From Klebsiella pneumoniae (GTDB taxonomy: Bacteria > Myxococcota_A > UBA796 > SXON01): a DNA stretch of 64,000 nt. The DNA is taken from NCBI GenBank assembly GCA_945862325.1, contig CAMAXZ010000015.1:1-64000 (forward strand), written 5' to 3'. This document shows positions 16,389-24,225 of the stretch, piece by piece; the stretch's first letter is position 1; each line of letters begins with the position of its first letter. The notes under the pieces were generated by a model. It saw nothing but the letters and a program-made list of their open reading frames with translations, did no database searches and was not told the DNA's origin. A program made the position numbers and the translations under genes.

Positions 16389-18350
16389 ATGTCCGACGTC
16401 GAATCCCTCGCGGCCAACACCATCCGCGGCCTCGCCATGGACGCCGTCCAGGCCGCAGCCTCCGGACATCCGGGCATGCCGCTCGGGATGGCGGACGTCG
16501 CCACGGTGCTCTGGTCCCGCTTCATCAAGTACGACCCTGCGGATCCGCAGTGGGCCGATCGCGACCGCTTCGTGCTCTCCGCGGGCCACGGCTCCATGCT
16601 CCTGTACGCGATGCTGCACCTCACCGGTCAGTCGCTGACGATCGAGGATCTTCGCAGCTTCCGCCAGTGGGGGAGCCGCTGCGCCGGGCATCCGGAGTTC
16701 GGCGAGGCGCCCGGCATCGAGACCACGACCGGGCCGCTCGGCCAGGGCTTCGCCATGGGCGTCGGCTTCGCCCTGGCGGAGGCGCACCTGCGCGCGGTGT
16801 ACGGCCCCGGCCTCGTGGACCACTGGACCTGGGGCATCGTCTCCGACGGCGACCTCATGGAGGGCATCAGCTCCGAGGCGGCGTCGCTCGCGGGTCACCT
16901 CGGGCTCGGCCGCATCGTGTACTGCTGGGACGACAACGGCATCACGATCGACGGCAGCACCGACATCGCGTTCACCGAGGACGTGCTCGCGCGGTTCGCG
17001 GCGTTCGGCTGGCACGTGGCCCGCGTCGACGGTCACGATCGCGCCGCGGTCGCCGCGGCCCTCGCCGCCGCGCGCGACGAGACCGAGCGCCCGTCCCTGA
17101 TCGCGTGCCGCACGCGCATCGGGTACGGCTCGCCCAACAAGGAAGGGAAGTCCGCGAGCCACGGCGCGCCGCTCGGCGTGGACGAGGTGAAGCTCACGAA
17201 GGCCCGCCTCGGGCTCGACCCCGAGGCCCACTTCGCGGTCGCACCGGAAGTCCTTACGTACTTCCGCGCGGCCGACAACGATCGCCGTGCCCTCCGCGCC
17301 GCGTGGGACCGCCGAATCGCGGACGCCGAGCAGGGCGAGGCGCTCGTCGCCCGTCTCGCGGGCGCGTTGCCGCTCGACGCGGTCGCCTGGCCCACCTATG
17401 CACCGGGGCCGGGCCTCGCCACGCGGAAGTCGAGCGAGGCCGCGATCCAGGCCATCGCCGCGGCGATCCCCGCGTTCGTCGGCGGCTCCGCGGACCTCGC
17501 CGAGAGCAACCTCACCCACGTGAAGGGCGATCCCGGCATCCAGAGGGGCCGTCACGGCGCGCGCGGCGTCGCCTTCGGCATCCGCGAGCACGCGATGGCG
17601 GCGATCTGCAACGGCATGAGCCTGCACGGCGGGGTGCGCCCGTATTGCGCCACCTTCCTCATCTTCCACGACTACCACCGGCCCGCGTTCCGCCTCAGCG
17701 CGCTGATGCACCAGCCGGTCGTCTACATCTACACGCACGACAGCATCTGGGTCGGCGAGGACGGGCCGACCCACCAGCCGATCGAGACGCTGCAGAGCAT
17801 GCGGCTCGTGCCGAACGCCTGGATCGTCCGCCCCTGCGACGCGAACGAGGTCAACGAGGCCTGGAAGTTGGCGTTGGAGCGAAAGGACGGCCCGGTGGCC
17901 CTCGCGCTGACCCGGCAGAACCTCCCGACGCTCGATCGCGCGGTGTACCCGGCCGCCGACGGTGTACGGCGCGGCGGGTACGTCCTGCGCGACGCCGACG
18001 ACGCGAAGGTCACCTTCGTGGCCACCGGGTCCGAAGTGCACCTCGCGCTCGACGCCGCGGCGCTGCTCGCCGCCGAGGGCATCGGGGCGCGCGTCGTCAA
18101 CCTCGCCTGCACGGCGATCTTCGACGCGCAGCCGGACGCGTACCGCGCCGAGGTGCTCGGCGTCGCGCCTCGGGTGACCGTCGAGGCCGGCACCACCATG
18201 GGCTGGGAGCGCTACGCGGGCGCGGGCGGCGCGAGCGTCGGGATCGACCGATTCGGCGCGAGCGCCCCCGGCAAGGTCGTGGCGGAGAAGCTGGGCTTGA
18301 CCGTGGCCAACGTGGTGGCCACGGCCCGCCGGGTCATCGTCGCCGGCTGA
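16389..18350 (+). CDS. tkt: transketolase
   Basis: 653 residues, full length. This ThDP enzyme of the pentose phosphate pathway transfers two-carbon units. Visible are 'ANTIRGLAMDAVQAAASGHPGMPLG' near 8, 'LSAGHGSMLLYA' near 60, 'TTGPLGQGFAMGVG' near 113, the ThDP/metal-binding 'SDGDLMEGISSEA' near 152 with 'DDNGITIDG' near 182, and the catalytic Glu region 'FGIREHAMAAICNGM' near 398. The final domain is complete ('VTVEAGTTMGWERYAG'). It is transcribed alone, with an inverted repeat just ahead of the start and a stem spanning its stop. Confidence 0.96.
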   Translation: MSDVESLAANTIRGLAMDAVQAAASGHPGMPLGMADVATVLWSRFIKYDPADPQWADRDRFVLSAGHGSMLLYAMLHLTGQSLTIEDLRSFRQWGSRCAGHPEFGEAPGIETTTGPLGQGFAMGVGFALAEAHLRAVYGPGLVDHWTWGIVSDGDLMEGISSEAASLAGHLGLGRIVYCWDDNGITIDGSTDIAFTEDVLARFAAFGWHVARVDGHDRAAVAAALAAARDETERPSLIACRTRIGYGSPNKEGKSASHGAPLGVDEVKLTKARLGLDPEAHFAVAPEVLTYFRAADNDRRALRAAWDRRIADAEQGEALVARLAGALPLDAVAWPTYAPGPGLATRKSSEAAIQAIAAAIPAFVGGSADLAESNLTHVKGDPGIQRGRHGARGVAFGIREHAMAAICNGMSLHGGVRPYCATFLIFHDYHRPAFRLSALMHQPVVYIYTHDSIWVGEDGPTHQPIETLQSMRLVPNAWIVRPCDANEVNEAWKLALERKDGPVALALTRQNLPTLDRAVYPAADGVRRGGYVLRDADDAKVTFVATGSEVHLALDAAALLAAEGIGARVVNLACTAIFDAQPDAYRAEVLGVAPRVTVEAGTTMGWERYAGAGGASVGIDRFGASAPGKVVAEKLGLTVANVVATARRVIVAG

Positions 18351-18372
18351 GCCGGCGGCGGCCGCTCAGCCG
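18344..18372. terminator. stem-loop covering both stop codons of tkt and the GST gene
   Basis: CGGCTGAGC (18344-18352) pairs perfectly with GCTCAGCCG (18364-18372) over an 11-base loop. The tkt TGA (18348-18350) is in one arm and the GST stop (TGA read on the minus strand, 18366-18368) is in the other. It is a good candidate for a shared, two-way transcription stop between convergent genes, although no U-run follows on either strand. Confidence 0.5.
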
Positions 18373-18977
18373 CGGATGCGCGGGTGGGCGAGGTACGCGT
18401 CCACGAGCGCACCGACGCGCGGCCACGGGGCCAGCGTCTCGGCGTTGAACCCGTCGAGGCGGCCGCTCCGAATCTGGACCCCTTGCAGGGCGACCACGAT
18501 GTCGGCCACGGTCAGGGCCTCGCCGGTGAGGAACGGGCCGCCGGAGCGCTCGAGGATCGCCTCGGTGTGCGCCATGATCTTCGCGAGGGGCCCCGCGGCG
18601 ATGGCCGCGCGCATCGCGAGCTTCTTCTCGGGGTCACGCTCGAACATGCTCGGCACGAGCGCGTTCGACAGGGTGTCGTTGAAGCAGTCGATGATGCTGT
18701 CGACGACGAACGCCGCCACCGGGTCCGAGGGGTACAGGCTGGCGTCGCCGATACGGGCGGCGAAGCGCAACATCGGCCCGGTCTGCACGAATTGGACACC
18801 GTCGACGTCGAGCACCGGCACCGAGCCGAGCGGGAACTCGCCGCGCGCCTTCGCGGCCTGGTAGGCAGGGAAGGGGAGACGGTTGTCTTCGAAGGGCACC
18901 CCGCCGAGGCGGAGGGCGACGCGGACGGGCTCGGCGCGACCGGCGGCGTCGAAGTAGGTGAGCTTGAGGTTCGGCAT
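18366..18977 (-). CDS. glutathione S-transferase family protein
   Basis: 203 residues with a thioredoxin-like N-terminal domain and an all-helical C-terminal domain. 'LTYFDAAGRAEPVRVALRLGGVPFED' is the sigma/pi-class opening with the catalytic Tyr at 7 (K-L-T-Y). 'GSVPVLDVDGVQFVQTGPMLRFAA' contains the cis-Pro and the Ser/Thr that bind gamma-glutamyl, although the usual Q-S pair is Q-T here. 'GEALTVADIVVA' near 150 is the helix N-capping motif. Substrate cannot be told. The gene shares its terminal hairpin with tkt. Confidence 0.88.
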   Translation of the reverse strand: MPNLKLTYFDAAGRAEPVRVALRLGGVPFEDNRLPFPAYQAAKARGEFPLGSVPVLDVDGVQFVQTGPMLRFAARIGDASLYPSDPVAAFVVDSIIDCFNDTLSNALVPSMFERDPEKKLAMRAAIAAGPLAKIMAHTEAILERSGGPFLTGEALTVADIVVALQGVQIRSGRLDGFNAETLAPWPRVGALVDAYLAHPRIRG

Positions 18978-19018
18978 GTCGGGCTCCTGGCGCGGCCAGG
19001 GTATTAAGCTGAAGCGCG

Positions 19019-19546
19019 CTATAGCGGCGCCTTGCCGACGTGGGCGGTGTACGACATCCCGTAGGGCTTCCACGCGTCCTCGGGCAGCGCGAAGGGGGCG
19101 TCGGGGCAGGTCCAGACGTGCAAGCCGATGTTCTTGGTCGGTTGAGACGCCCGCGCCCGCTGCACGAGCCAGGCCTCGAGCAGCTCCGCGGGCGTGGGCG
19201 GCGGCGGGGTGGACCCGGGGAGCGCTTGGATCGACGGCGCGAACTTCACGCCGCCGCCCGGCTGACCCAAGAAGCCGAGGATGCCCATCATGTCCGCGTG
19301 CGGCAAGTAGCGGAGCTCGAACTCCTCGAAGCCGCCGCGGCTCGTGCCCGTGGCCTTCACCTTCCCGAAGACGATCGCCTGGGGGCACGCGACGCCATCG
19401 AGGAACAACCCTCCACACTCGTACTCGGCGGACGGCGGCGCGTCGGCCGCCTGCGTGAGCACGAACCACACGGACTCGTCGTTGCGCGAAGGGCACGCCG
19501 CGGTCCAGGTGGACGCGGCCTGGGCGATCAGGACGGTGAGGAGCAT
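19019..19546 (-). CDS. secreted protein of unknown function
   Basis: 175 residues. MLLTVLIAQAASTW forms a very short, uncharged signal peptide, with cleavage likely after AQA or ASA. The mature part has four Cys (near 18, 44, 53 and 150), suggesting disulfides in the periplasm, and a Pro-rich stretch near 110. No family is recognised. It is the first gene divergent from the penicillin-binding protein; the 75-base gap between them holds the promoters. Confidence 0.65.
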   Translation of the reverse strand: MLLTVLIAQAASTWTAACPSRNDESVWFVLTQAADAPPSAEYECGGLFLDGVACPQAIVFGKVKATGTSRGGFEEFELRYLPHADMMGILGFLGQPGGGVKFAPSIQALPGSTPPPPTPAELLEAWLVQRARASQPTKNIGLHVWTCPDAPFALPEDAWKPYGMSYTAHVGKAPL

Positions 19547-19621
19547 GCGGGCGGATAATCCGAATCCGAATCCAACGGAGGGCCGTACGCTCCCGGCGGA
19601 CGTGGTATCGTTGACAGGTCA

Positions 19622-22102
19622 ATGGCGAAGCCCCGACCGAAGCGCGACGATGCACGGCGAAAGCCAGATGGTCGCGACGTTTTGCTCGCGATGGGGCGGA
19701 AGAAGACCGGCGGCGCGAAGGCCGCCCGCCGCGGCGGGGCCGCCGCGCAAGGCGGCCTCTTGGCGAAGATGCGGTCCTGGGCGCGCGCCGTCGGGATCAG
19801 CGCGGTGGTCGGCGGCGTGCTGGCCGGAGGCTTCGTGCTCGGGACGATGTACCGCCACGCGGTCGCCGTGGTCGAGACGCGCCTCGGAGGCCCCGTGTGG
19901 ACCGTCCCGGGCCACGTGTGGAGCGGGCCGATCGAGCTGTGGCCGGGCCTCGCCGCGGACCCGGACGCCCTCGCGAAGGACCTCGCGGCCGCCGGGTACG
20001 CCCGGGTCGACAGAGCCGCGCAGCCCGGCGACTTCGAGGTGACGCCGAGCGCGGTGCTGGTCAAGGCGCGCGCGGCGTCGGGGCCGGGCTGGGAGGTCAA
20101 GGGTGGCGACGTGCTCGTGACGTTCGCCGACGGGCGCGTCCGGAGCGTCAGCCCCGGCGGCCGCGCCAGCTTCGCGCCGAGCGAGCTCGCGACGGTGCGT
20201 GGGCCGGACAACGAGGATCGAAGCCCGGTCCCGCTCGAGCGCATCCCGCTTCACGTTCGCCGCGCGGTCATGGCGATGGAGGACGCGCGCTTCTACGAGC
20301 ACCCCGGCATCGACGCGCTCGGCGTCGCGCGGGCGTTGATCGCGAACCTCGTGGACCGGGAGTGGTCGCAGGGCGGAAGCTCGATCACCCAGCAGCTCGC
20401 GAAGAACGTGTTCCTCAGCGCGGAGCGCACGGCGCGCCGGAAGTCCGAGGAGGCGCTCATCGCGATCGCGCTCGAACGGTCGCTCGAGAAGGACGAGATC
20501 CTCCAGCTCTACCTGAACGAGATCTACCTGGGCCAGGCGGGCGGCAGCGCGATCTGCGGGGTCGACGCGGCGGCGCGCGCCTTCTTCGGCAAGCCGATCG
20601 AGCGGGTGAGCCTCGGGGAAGCGGCGACCATCGCGGGCATCATCAGCGCTCCCAACCCGTATTCGCCGATCCGTCACCCCGACGCGGCGCGAGAGCGGCG
20701 CGATCTCGCGCTCGACCGCATGGTGGCGACCGGCTGGGCCGACGCCGCCGACGCCAAGGCGGAGCAGGCGAAGCCGCTCGACGTGCACGTCGGGGAGGTC
20801 GGGCGTCGCGCGCCGTGGGTCGTCGATCTCGCGGTCGAGCGCGTCGAAGCGGCGCAGGGCCAGGGCGCCATCGCGCGGGACGCGCTCGAGGTGTACACGA
20901 CCGTGTCGCCGACCCTCCAGCGCGTGGCCGAGCGGGCCGTGGCGGAGGGGCTCGCGGAGGTCGAGGCGGCGCACCCGAGCGCGACCGGCGTCCAGGTCGC
21001 GCTCGTGGTGGTTCGTGCCCGCGACGGGGCGATCGTCGCGCACGTCGGGGGGCGCGACTACGCGCGGAGCCCGTACGACCGCGGGGCGCACGCGGAGCGA
21101 CAGGTCGGCAGCGTGGTGAAGCCGCTCGTTGCCCTCGCGGCGTTCGAGGCGGATCCCACGCTTTCGCCCGCGCAGCTGCTCGACGACGCGCCGCTCACGC
21201 GCACCCACGACGGCAAGTCGTGGTCCCCGTCCAATTACGACGGGGCGTTCGTCGGCCCGATCCCGCTCCGGCGCGCCATCGCACAATCGAGGAACATCCC
21301 TGCGATCCTCCTCGCCGAGCGGGTCGGCCTCGGCGAGCTGCGCGGGCGGCTCCGCGCGCTCGGACTGAGCGGCGCGACGGACTACCCGAGCGCGTCGCTC
21401 GGCGGCTTCGGCGCCACCCCGACCCAGCTCGCCGGGGCCTACGCGGTGTTCGCCGGGGGTGCCTACCACACCCCGTGGGCCCTGCGCGCGGCCACGAAGG
21501 GGACCGGGACCGCGGCCGAGCGCGTGTTGGACCTCCCGCCCGCGAAGGCCGACGTTCGGTACTCGGAGCGCGCGACGTTCCTCGCGCGCGACGTGATGCG
21601 CGAGGTGCTGGACACCGGGACGGGGCGGGCCGCGTCGAAGTGGGGCGTGAAGGGCGGCGCCGCCGGGAAGTCCGGCACGACCGACCGCGAAGTGGACGCG
21701 TGGTTCGCCGGTGTGACCGGCCCGTACGCCGTCGTGGTCTGGGTGGGGCACGACAAGGGCAAGGGGGTAGGGCTCACCGGGTCGAAGGCCGCGCTGCCGA
21801 TCTGGGCGCGGTTCGTGTCGGACTCGGGCACCTCGGACCAGGCGCCCACCCCTCCTCCGAGCGTGGTCGAAGCGGAGGTCTGCGCGAGCACCGGGCTCCC
21901 GCCGTGCCCGGACTGCGCGGAGGTCGGTACGGAATGGTTCCCCGCGGGCGCGGTGCCCGAGGCACGCTGCGGCCTGCCCGGCTTGATCGACGGGCTGTTC
22001 CGGGAGGGCGGCGACGCGACGACCGACGGGGAGCGGTCGGACGAAGGGCAGCCGCGGCGAAACGTGTTCCAGCAGCTCGGCGATTGGCTGTCCGGGCGTT
22101 GA
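19622..22102 (+). CDS. class A penicillin-binding protein (PBP1b-like glycosyltransferase/transpeptidase)
   Basis: 826 residues. A basic cytoplasmic N-terminus and one TM helix (about 55-80) precede a UB2H-like domain and the GT51 domain, whose catalytic Glu220 is in 'MEDARFYEHPG', followed by 'GGSSITQQLAKN'. The transpeptidase motifs are S-V-V-K (Ser497, Lys500), S-R-N (Ser556) and K-S-G-T (Lys683). It polymerises and crosslinks peptidoglycan in the periplasm. A final Cys-containing segment ('CASTGLPPCPDC') is common in this class. All catalytic motifs are intact; the KTG triad is K-S-G, a permitted variant. The next gene begins 10 bases after the stop. Confidence 0.95.
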   Translation: MAKPRPKRDDARRKPDGRDVLLAMGRKKTGGAKAARRGGAAAQGGLLAKMRSWARAVGISAVVGGVLAGGFVLGTMYRHAVAVVETRLGGPVWTVPGHVWSGPIELWPGLAADPDALAKDLAAAGYARVDRAAQPGDFEVTPSAVLVKARAASGPGWEVKGGDVLVTFADGRVRSVSPGGRASFAPSELATVRGPDNEDRSPVPLERIPLHVRRAVMAMEDARFYEHPGIDALGVARALIANLVDREWSQGGSSITQQLAKNVFLSAERTARRKSEEALIAIALERSLEKDEILQLYLNEIYLGQAGGSAICGVDAAARAFFGKPIERVSLGEAATIAGIISAPNPYSPIRHPDAARERRDLALDRMVATGWADAADAKAEQAKPLDVHVGEVGRRAPWVVDLAVERVEAAQGQGAIARDALEVYTTVSPTLQRVAERAVAEGLAEVEAAHPSATGVQVALVVVRARDGAIVAHVGGRDYARSPYDRGAHAERQVGSVVKPLVALAAFEADPTLSPAQLLDDAPLTRTHDGKSWSPSNYDGAFVGPIPLRRAIAQSRNIPAILLAERVGLGELRGRLRALGLSGATDYPSASLGGFGATPTQLAGAYAVFAGGAYHTPWALRAATKGTGTAAERVLDLPPAKADVRYSERATFLARDVMREVLDTGTGRAASKWGVKGGAAGKSGTTDREVDAWFAGVTGPYAVVVWVGHDKGKGVGLTGSKAALPIWARFVSDSGTSDQAPTPPPSVVEAEVCASTGLPPCPDCAEVGTEWFPAGAVPEARCGLPGLIDGLFREGGDATTDGERSDEGQPRRNVFQQLGDWLSGR

Positions 22103-22112
22103 GCGTGCGGCG

Positions 22113-23027
22113 GTGAACGTCGACGTCCAGGTGCGTGGCGCCGGGCTCGCCGGGCGCCTGATCGCGACGGCGCTTCGGGACGCGGGCGTGGAAGTTCGCC
22201 TGGTCGATCCTCGGCCGCGTCCACCCCCACCCGTGACGTGCACCGTCTTGGGGGTGCATCCCGAGCACCCCTGGCGCTTCGAAGCCGCGCTCGGCTCCGC
22301 CCGCGCCGCCGAGCTCAGCCGCTTCCTCCAAGGCGGCCTCGGGTTCGGGGCCGACGTCGAGCGGTGCGGCGTGGAGTGGGTCGGACCGGAGGCCGAGGAG
22401 CACGACCGGTCGGTGGCCGCCGCCGCGCGGATGGGCTTGCGCGCGACGCGGACCGCGCGGGGCTTCGTGATGCACGACGCGGGGCGCGCCGCGTGGCCGG
22501 CCTTGGACATGCCGGTGTGGGACACGCCCGTCGACGCCGAGCTCGAGGTGCTCACCACCGGCGGGTCCGCGTCGGATCCGTGGTTGGACGACACGATCAC
22601 CCCCGTGCGCTGGCAGGGGGCGCTCGCGCCGTCCCTCACCCTGCCGCGGCCGGAGGTGCGCCGCCAGGCGACCACGTTCGCCGACAGCGGCTGGGTTTGG
22701 GGCGCGCGGTGGGCCACGCCCCACCTCGAGGTCGGCGAGCGTGAGGCGCGACCCGAGCCCCGGGTCCACATGGCGCTCGAGCGCGTGGCGCGTCAGGACC
22801 ACGACGTCGCGGTGGCCGGCGGGTTCGCCTGGATCGTCGGGGAGAGCTGCGACGGGCTCCCGATCGTGGGGCCGCTCCCGGGTCGCGCGCGCGTGGTGGT
22901 GTGCGGTGGGTTCGGGTTCGCCGGGATGTCGTGGGCGCCCGCGTGCGCTCGGGCGGTGGTGGACGGGCTGCTGGGCCGCGCGGCCGACCCCATCCCCGCG
23001 GCGCTCAGGGCGCGACGGTTTGCCTGA
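22113..23027 (+). CDS. FAD-dependent oxidoreductase of the DAO/amine oxidase type
   Basis: 304 residues from GTG 22113. The N-terminal dinucleotide fold is visible (V-R-G-A-G-L-A-G-R-L ending in V-R-L-V-D near 34), and the C-terminal 'VGESCDGLPIVGPLPG...CGGFGFAGMSWAP' region closes the FAD site as in D-amino-acid oxidase relatives. The middle is shorter and less conserved than in usual DAO members (350-400 residues), so the substrate domain may be reduced. It shares a transcript with the penicillin-binding protein but no functional link is visible. Its stop is directly adjacent to the stop of the GH18 gene. Confidence 0.72.
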   Translation: MNVDVQVRGAGLAGRLIATALRDAGVEVRLVDPRPRPPPPVTCTVLGVHPEHPWRFEAALGSARAAELSRFLQGGLGFGADVERCGVEWVGPEAEEHDRSVAAAARMGLRATRTARGFVMHDAGRAAWPALDMPVWDTPVDAELEVLTTGGSASDPWLDDTITPVRWQGALAPSLTLPRPEVRRQATTFADSGWVWGARWATPHLEVGEREARPEPRVHMALERVARQDHDVAVAGGFAWIVGESCDGLPIVGPLPGRARVVVCGGFGFAGMSWAPACARAVVDGLLGRAADPIPAALRARRFA

Positions 23028-24224
23028 TCATCGACCGAGGACGCCCATGAACTCCCAGTCGACGGTCTGGTCCGCGGTGCTGCTGCACGTGAGCTGGACG
23101 ACGGTGCTGTCGGGGCACGCGTGGTCGCGGTTGACCGACCACATGGAGAGCATGCCCATGCCCGCCTCGTCCGCGAAGGCCCGCAGCTGGGCGGCGTCCT
23201 CGAGGTCGAAGGTCTCGGTCGTGACGTCGTTGAGGCCGATCATCGGGGTGGCGCCGACCTTTCGCCAGAGCTCGGCGGCGCTGAGCGGCGCGCCCGCGTC
23301 GCGCCATGCGGCGTCGAGCTGCGCGTGGAGCGCGGTGACCGCGTCGATGGCGTATTCGCCCATGCGCCCCTCGGGATCCGGGGCGGCGGCGTCGCCGTAG
23401 TCCATCGTCATCACGTTGACGCCGGCGATGTCGACGCCGGCGTCGAGCGCGTCGGCCAGGAGCGCGGTGCCGTCGGGGGTGAGGCCCGTCGGGAGCACGG
23501 GCAGGGTGTACCAGACCTCGAGGTCGACCCCGTCTGCCGCGAGCTCGGCCTGCACCCGCGCGATCGCGTCGTTGCGCCGCGCGACCGACACGTCGTCCGC
23601 CAGCCACGCGCCTTCGACGTCGAAGTCGACGCGGGTGAGCGCGAGGCGGTCGATCACGGCGCGGTACGCGGCGACGAGCGACGCCTCGTCGGCGCAGGCG
23701 GCCGCGAGAGGCTCGCCCGACGCACCTCCGAACGACACGATCACGTCGCCGCCCGCCGCGCGGAGGGCGTCGACCTCGTCGTACAGGAAGTACTGGGCGC
23801 CGCCGTCCCAGGAGTCCGGACCCGCGTCGACCGTGTAGTACGTACCCCACGAGGGCTCGCACGAGCCCGAGGCCGCGGCGACGACGAAGCCGAGGTTGTA
23901 GTTCTGGACTCCGGTCGCCGTCGCGATGTCGGCGATCCGGGCCACCGGGTAGAGCGTCGCGTCGACGAACGGGGCGAAGAGGAGCGAAGGGTCCGGCGCA
24001 ACGTCGTCGGTGTCGTCGGTGTCGTCGGTGTCGTCGGTGTCGTCGGTGTCGTCGGTGTCGTCGGTGTCGTCGGTGTCGTCGGTGTCGTCGGTGTCGTCGG
24101 TGTCGTCGGTGTCGGTCTGGGCGGTGTCGTCGGCGGGCACGCAGGTGGCGCCGTCGAGCTTCGTGCCGGCGCCGCAGGTGACCGCAGGCGCGCACGCGAG
24201 GAGGACGGTCGGGACGAAGATCAT
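23028..24224 (-). CDS. GH18 (chitinase-like) lipoprotein with DDT-repeat linker
   Basis: 398 residues. MIFVPTVLLAC (Cys at 11) is placed by a GGGAGG Shine-Dalgarno five bases upstream. An acidic linker of twelve D-D-T units (about 38-74) spaces the lipid anchor from a GH18 TIM-barrel. Barrel marks are 'NYNLGFVVAA' near 103, 'DVIVSFGGASGEP' near 157, the catalytic D-F-D-V-E at 200-204 with Glu204 as the acid, and 'VNVMTMDYGD' near 263. Family members cut chitin or other GlcNAc polymers including peptidoglycan-like glycans. The protein is predicted to work at the cell surface. The linker is encoded by perfect 9-base repeats. Confidence 0.87.
   Translation of the reverse strand: MIFVPTVLLACAPAVTCGAGTKLDGATCVPADDTAQTDTDDTDDTDDTDDTDDTDDTDDTDDTDDTDDTDDTDDVAPDPSLLFAPFVDATLYPVARIADIATATGVQNYNLGFVVAAASGSCEPSWGTYYTVDAGPDSWDGGAQYFLYDEVDALRAAGGDVIVSFGGASGEPLAAACADEASLVAAYRAVIDRLALTRVDFDVEGAWLADDVSVARRNDAIARVQAELAADGVDLEVWYTLPVLPTGLTPDGTALLADALDAGVDIAGVNVMTMDYGDAAAPDPEGRMGEYAIDAVTALHAQLDAAWRDAGAPLSAAELWRKVGATPMIGLNDVTTETFDLEDAAQLRAFADEAGMGMLSMWSVNRDHACPDSTVVQLTCSSTADQTVDWEFMGVLGR
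24003..24110. repeat. 12 perfect copies of a 9-base tandem repeat coding a DDT linker
   Basis: GTCGTCGGT repeats twelve times without a mismatch, inside the GH18 lipoprotein gene. Nine is a multiple of three, so gain or loss of units changes the length of the Asp-Asp-Thr linker without breaking the frame. A less perfect version of the same code is found at 58736-58814. Confidence 0.95.
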
Positions 24225-24225
24225 G

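Noticed and set aside
19612-19617. TTGACA as a -35 box
   Set aside because: It lies only five bases before the start codon of the penicillin-binding protein gene, so no -10 element or leader can follow.
21668-21679. K-S-G-T in place of K-T-G in the penicillin-binding protein as a sign of inactivation
   Set aside because: Lys-Ser-Gly is a known working form of the third transpeptidase motif, and the other motifs are intact.
23028-24224. The perfect 9-base array at 24003-24110 as a CRISPR or recombination site
   Set aside because: Units are contiguous with no spacers, lie in a reading frame and code a D-D-T linker; it is a coding microsatellite.
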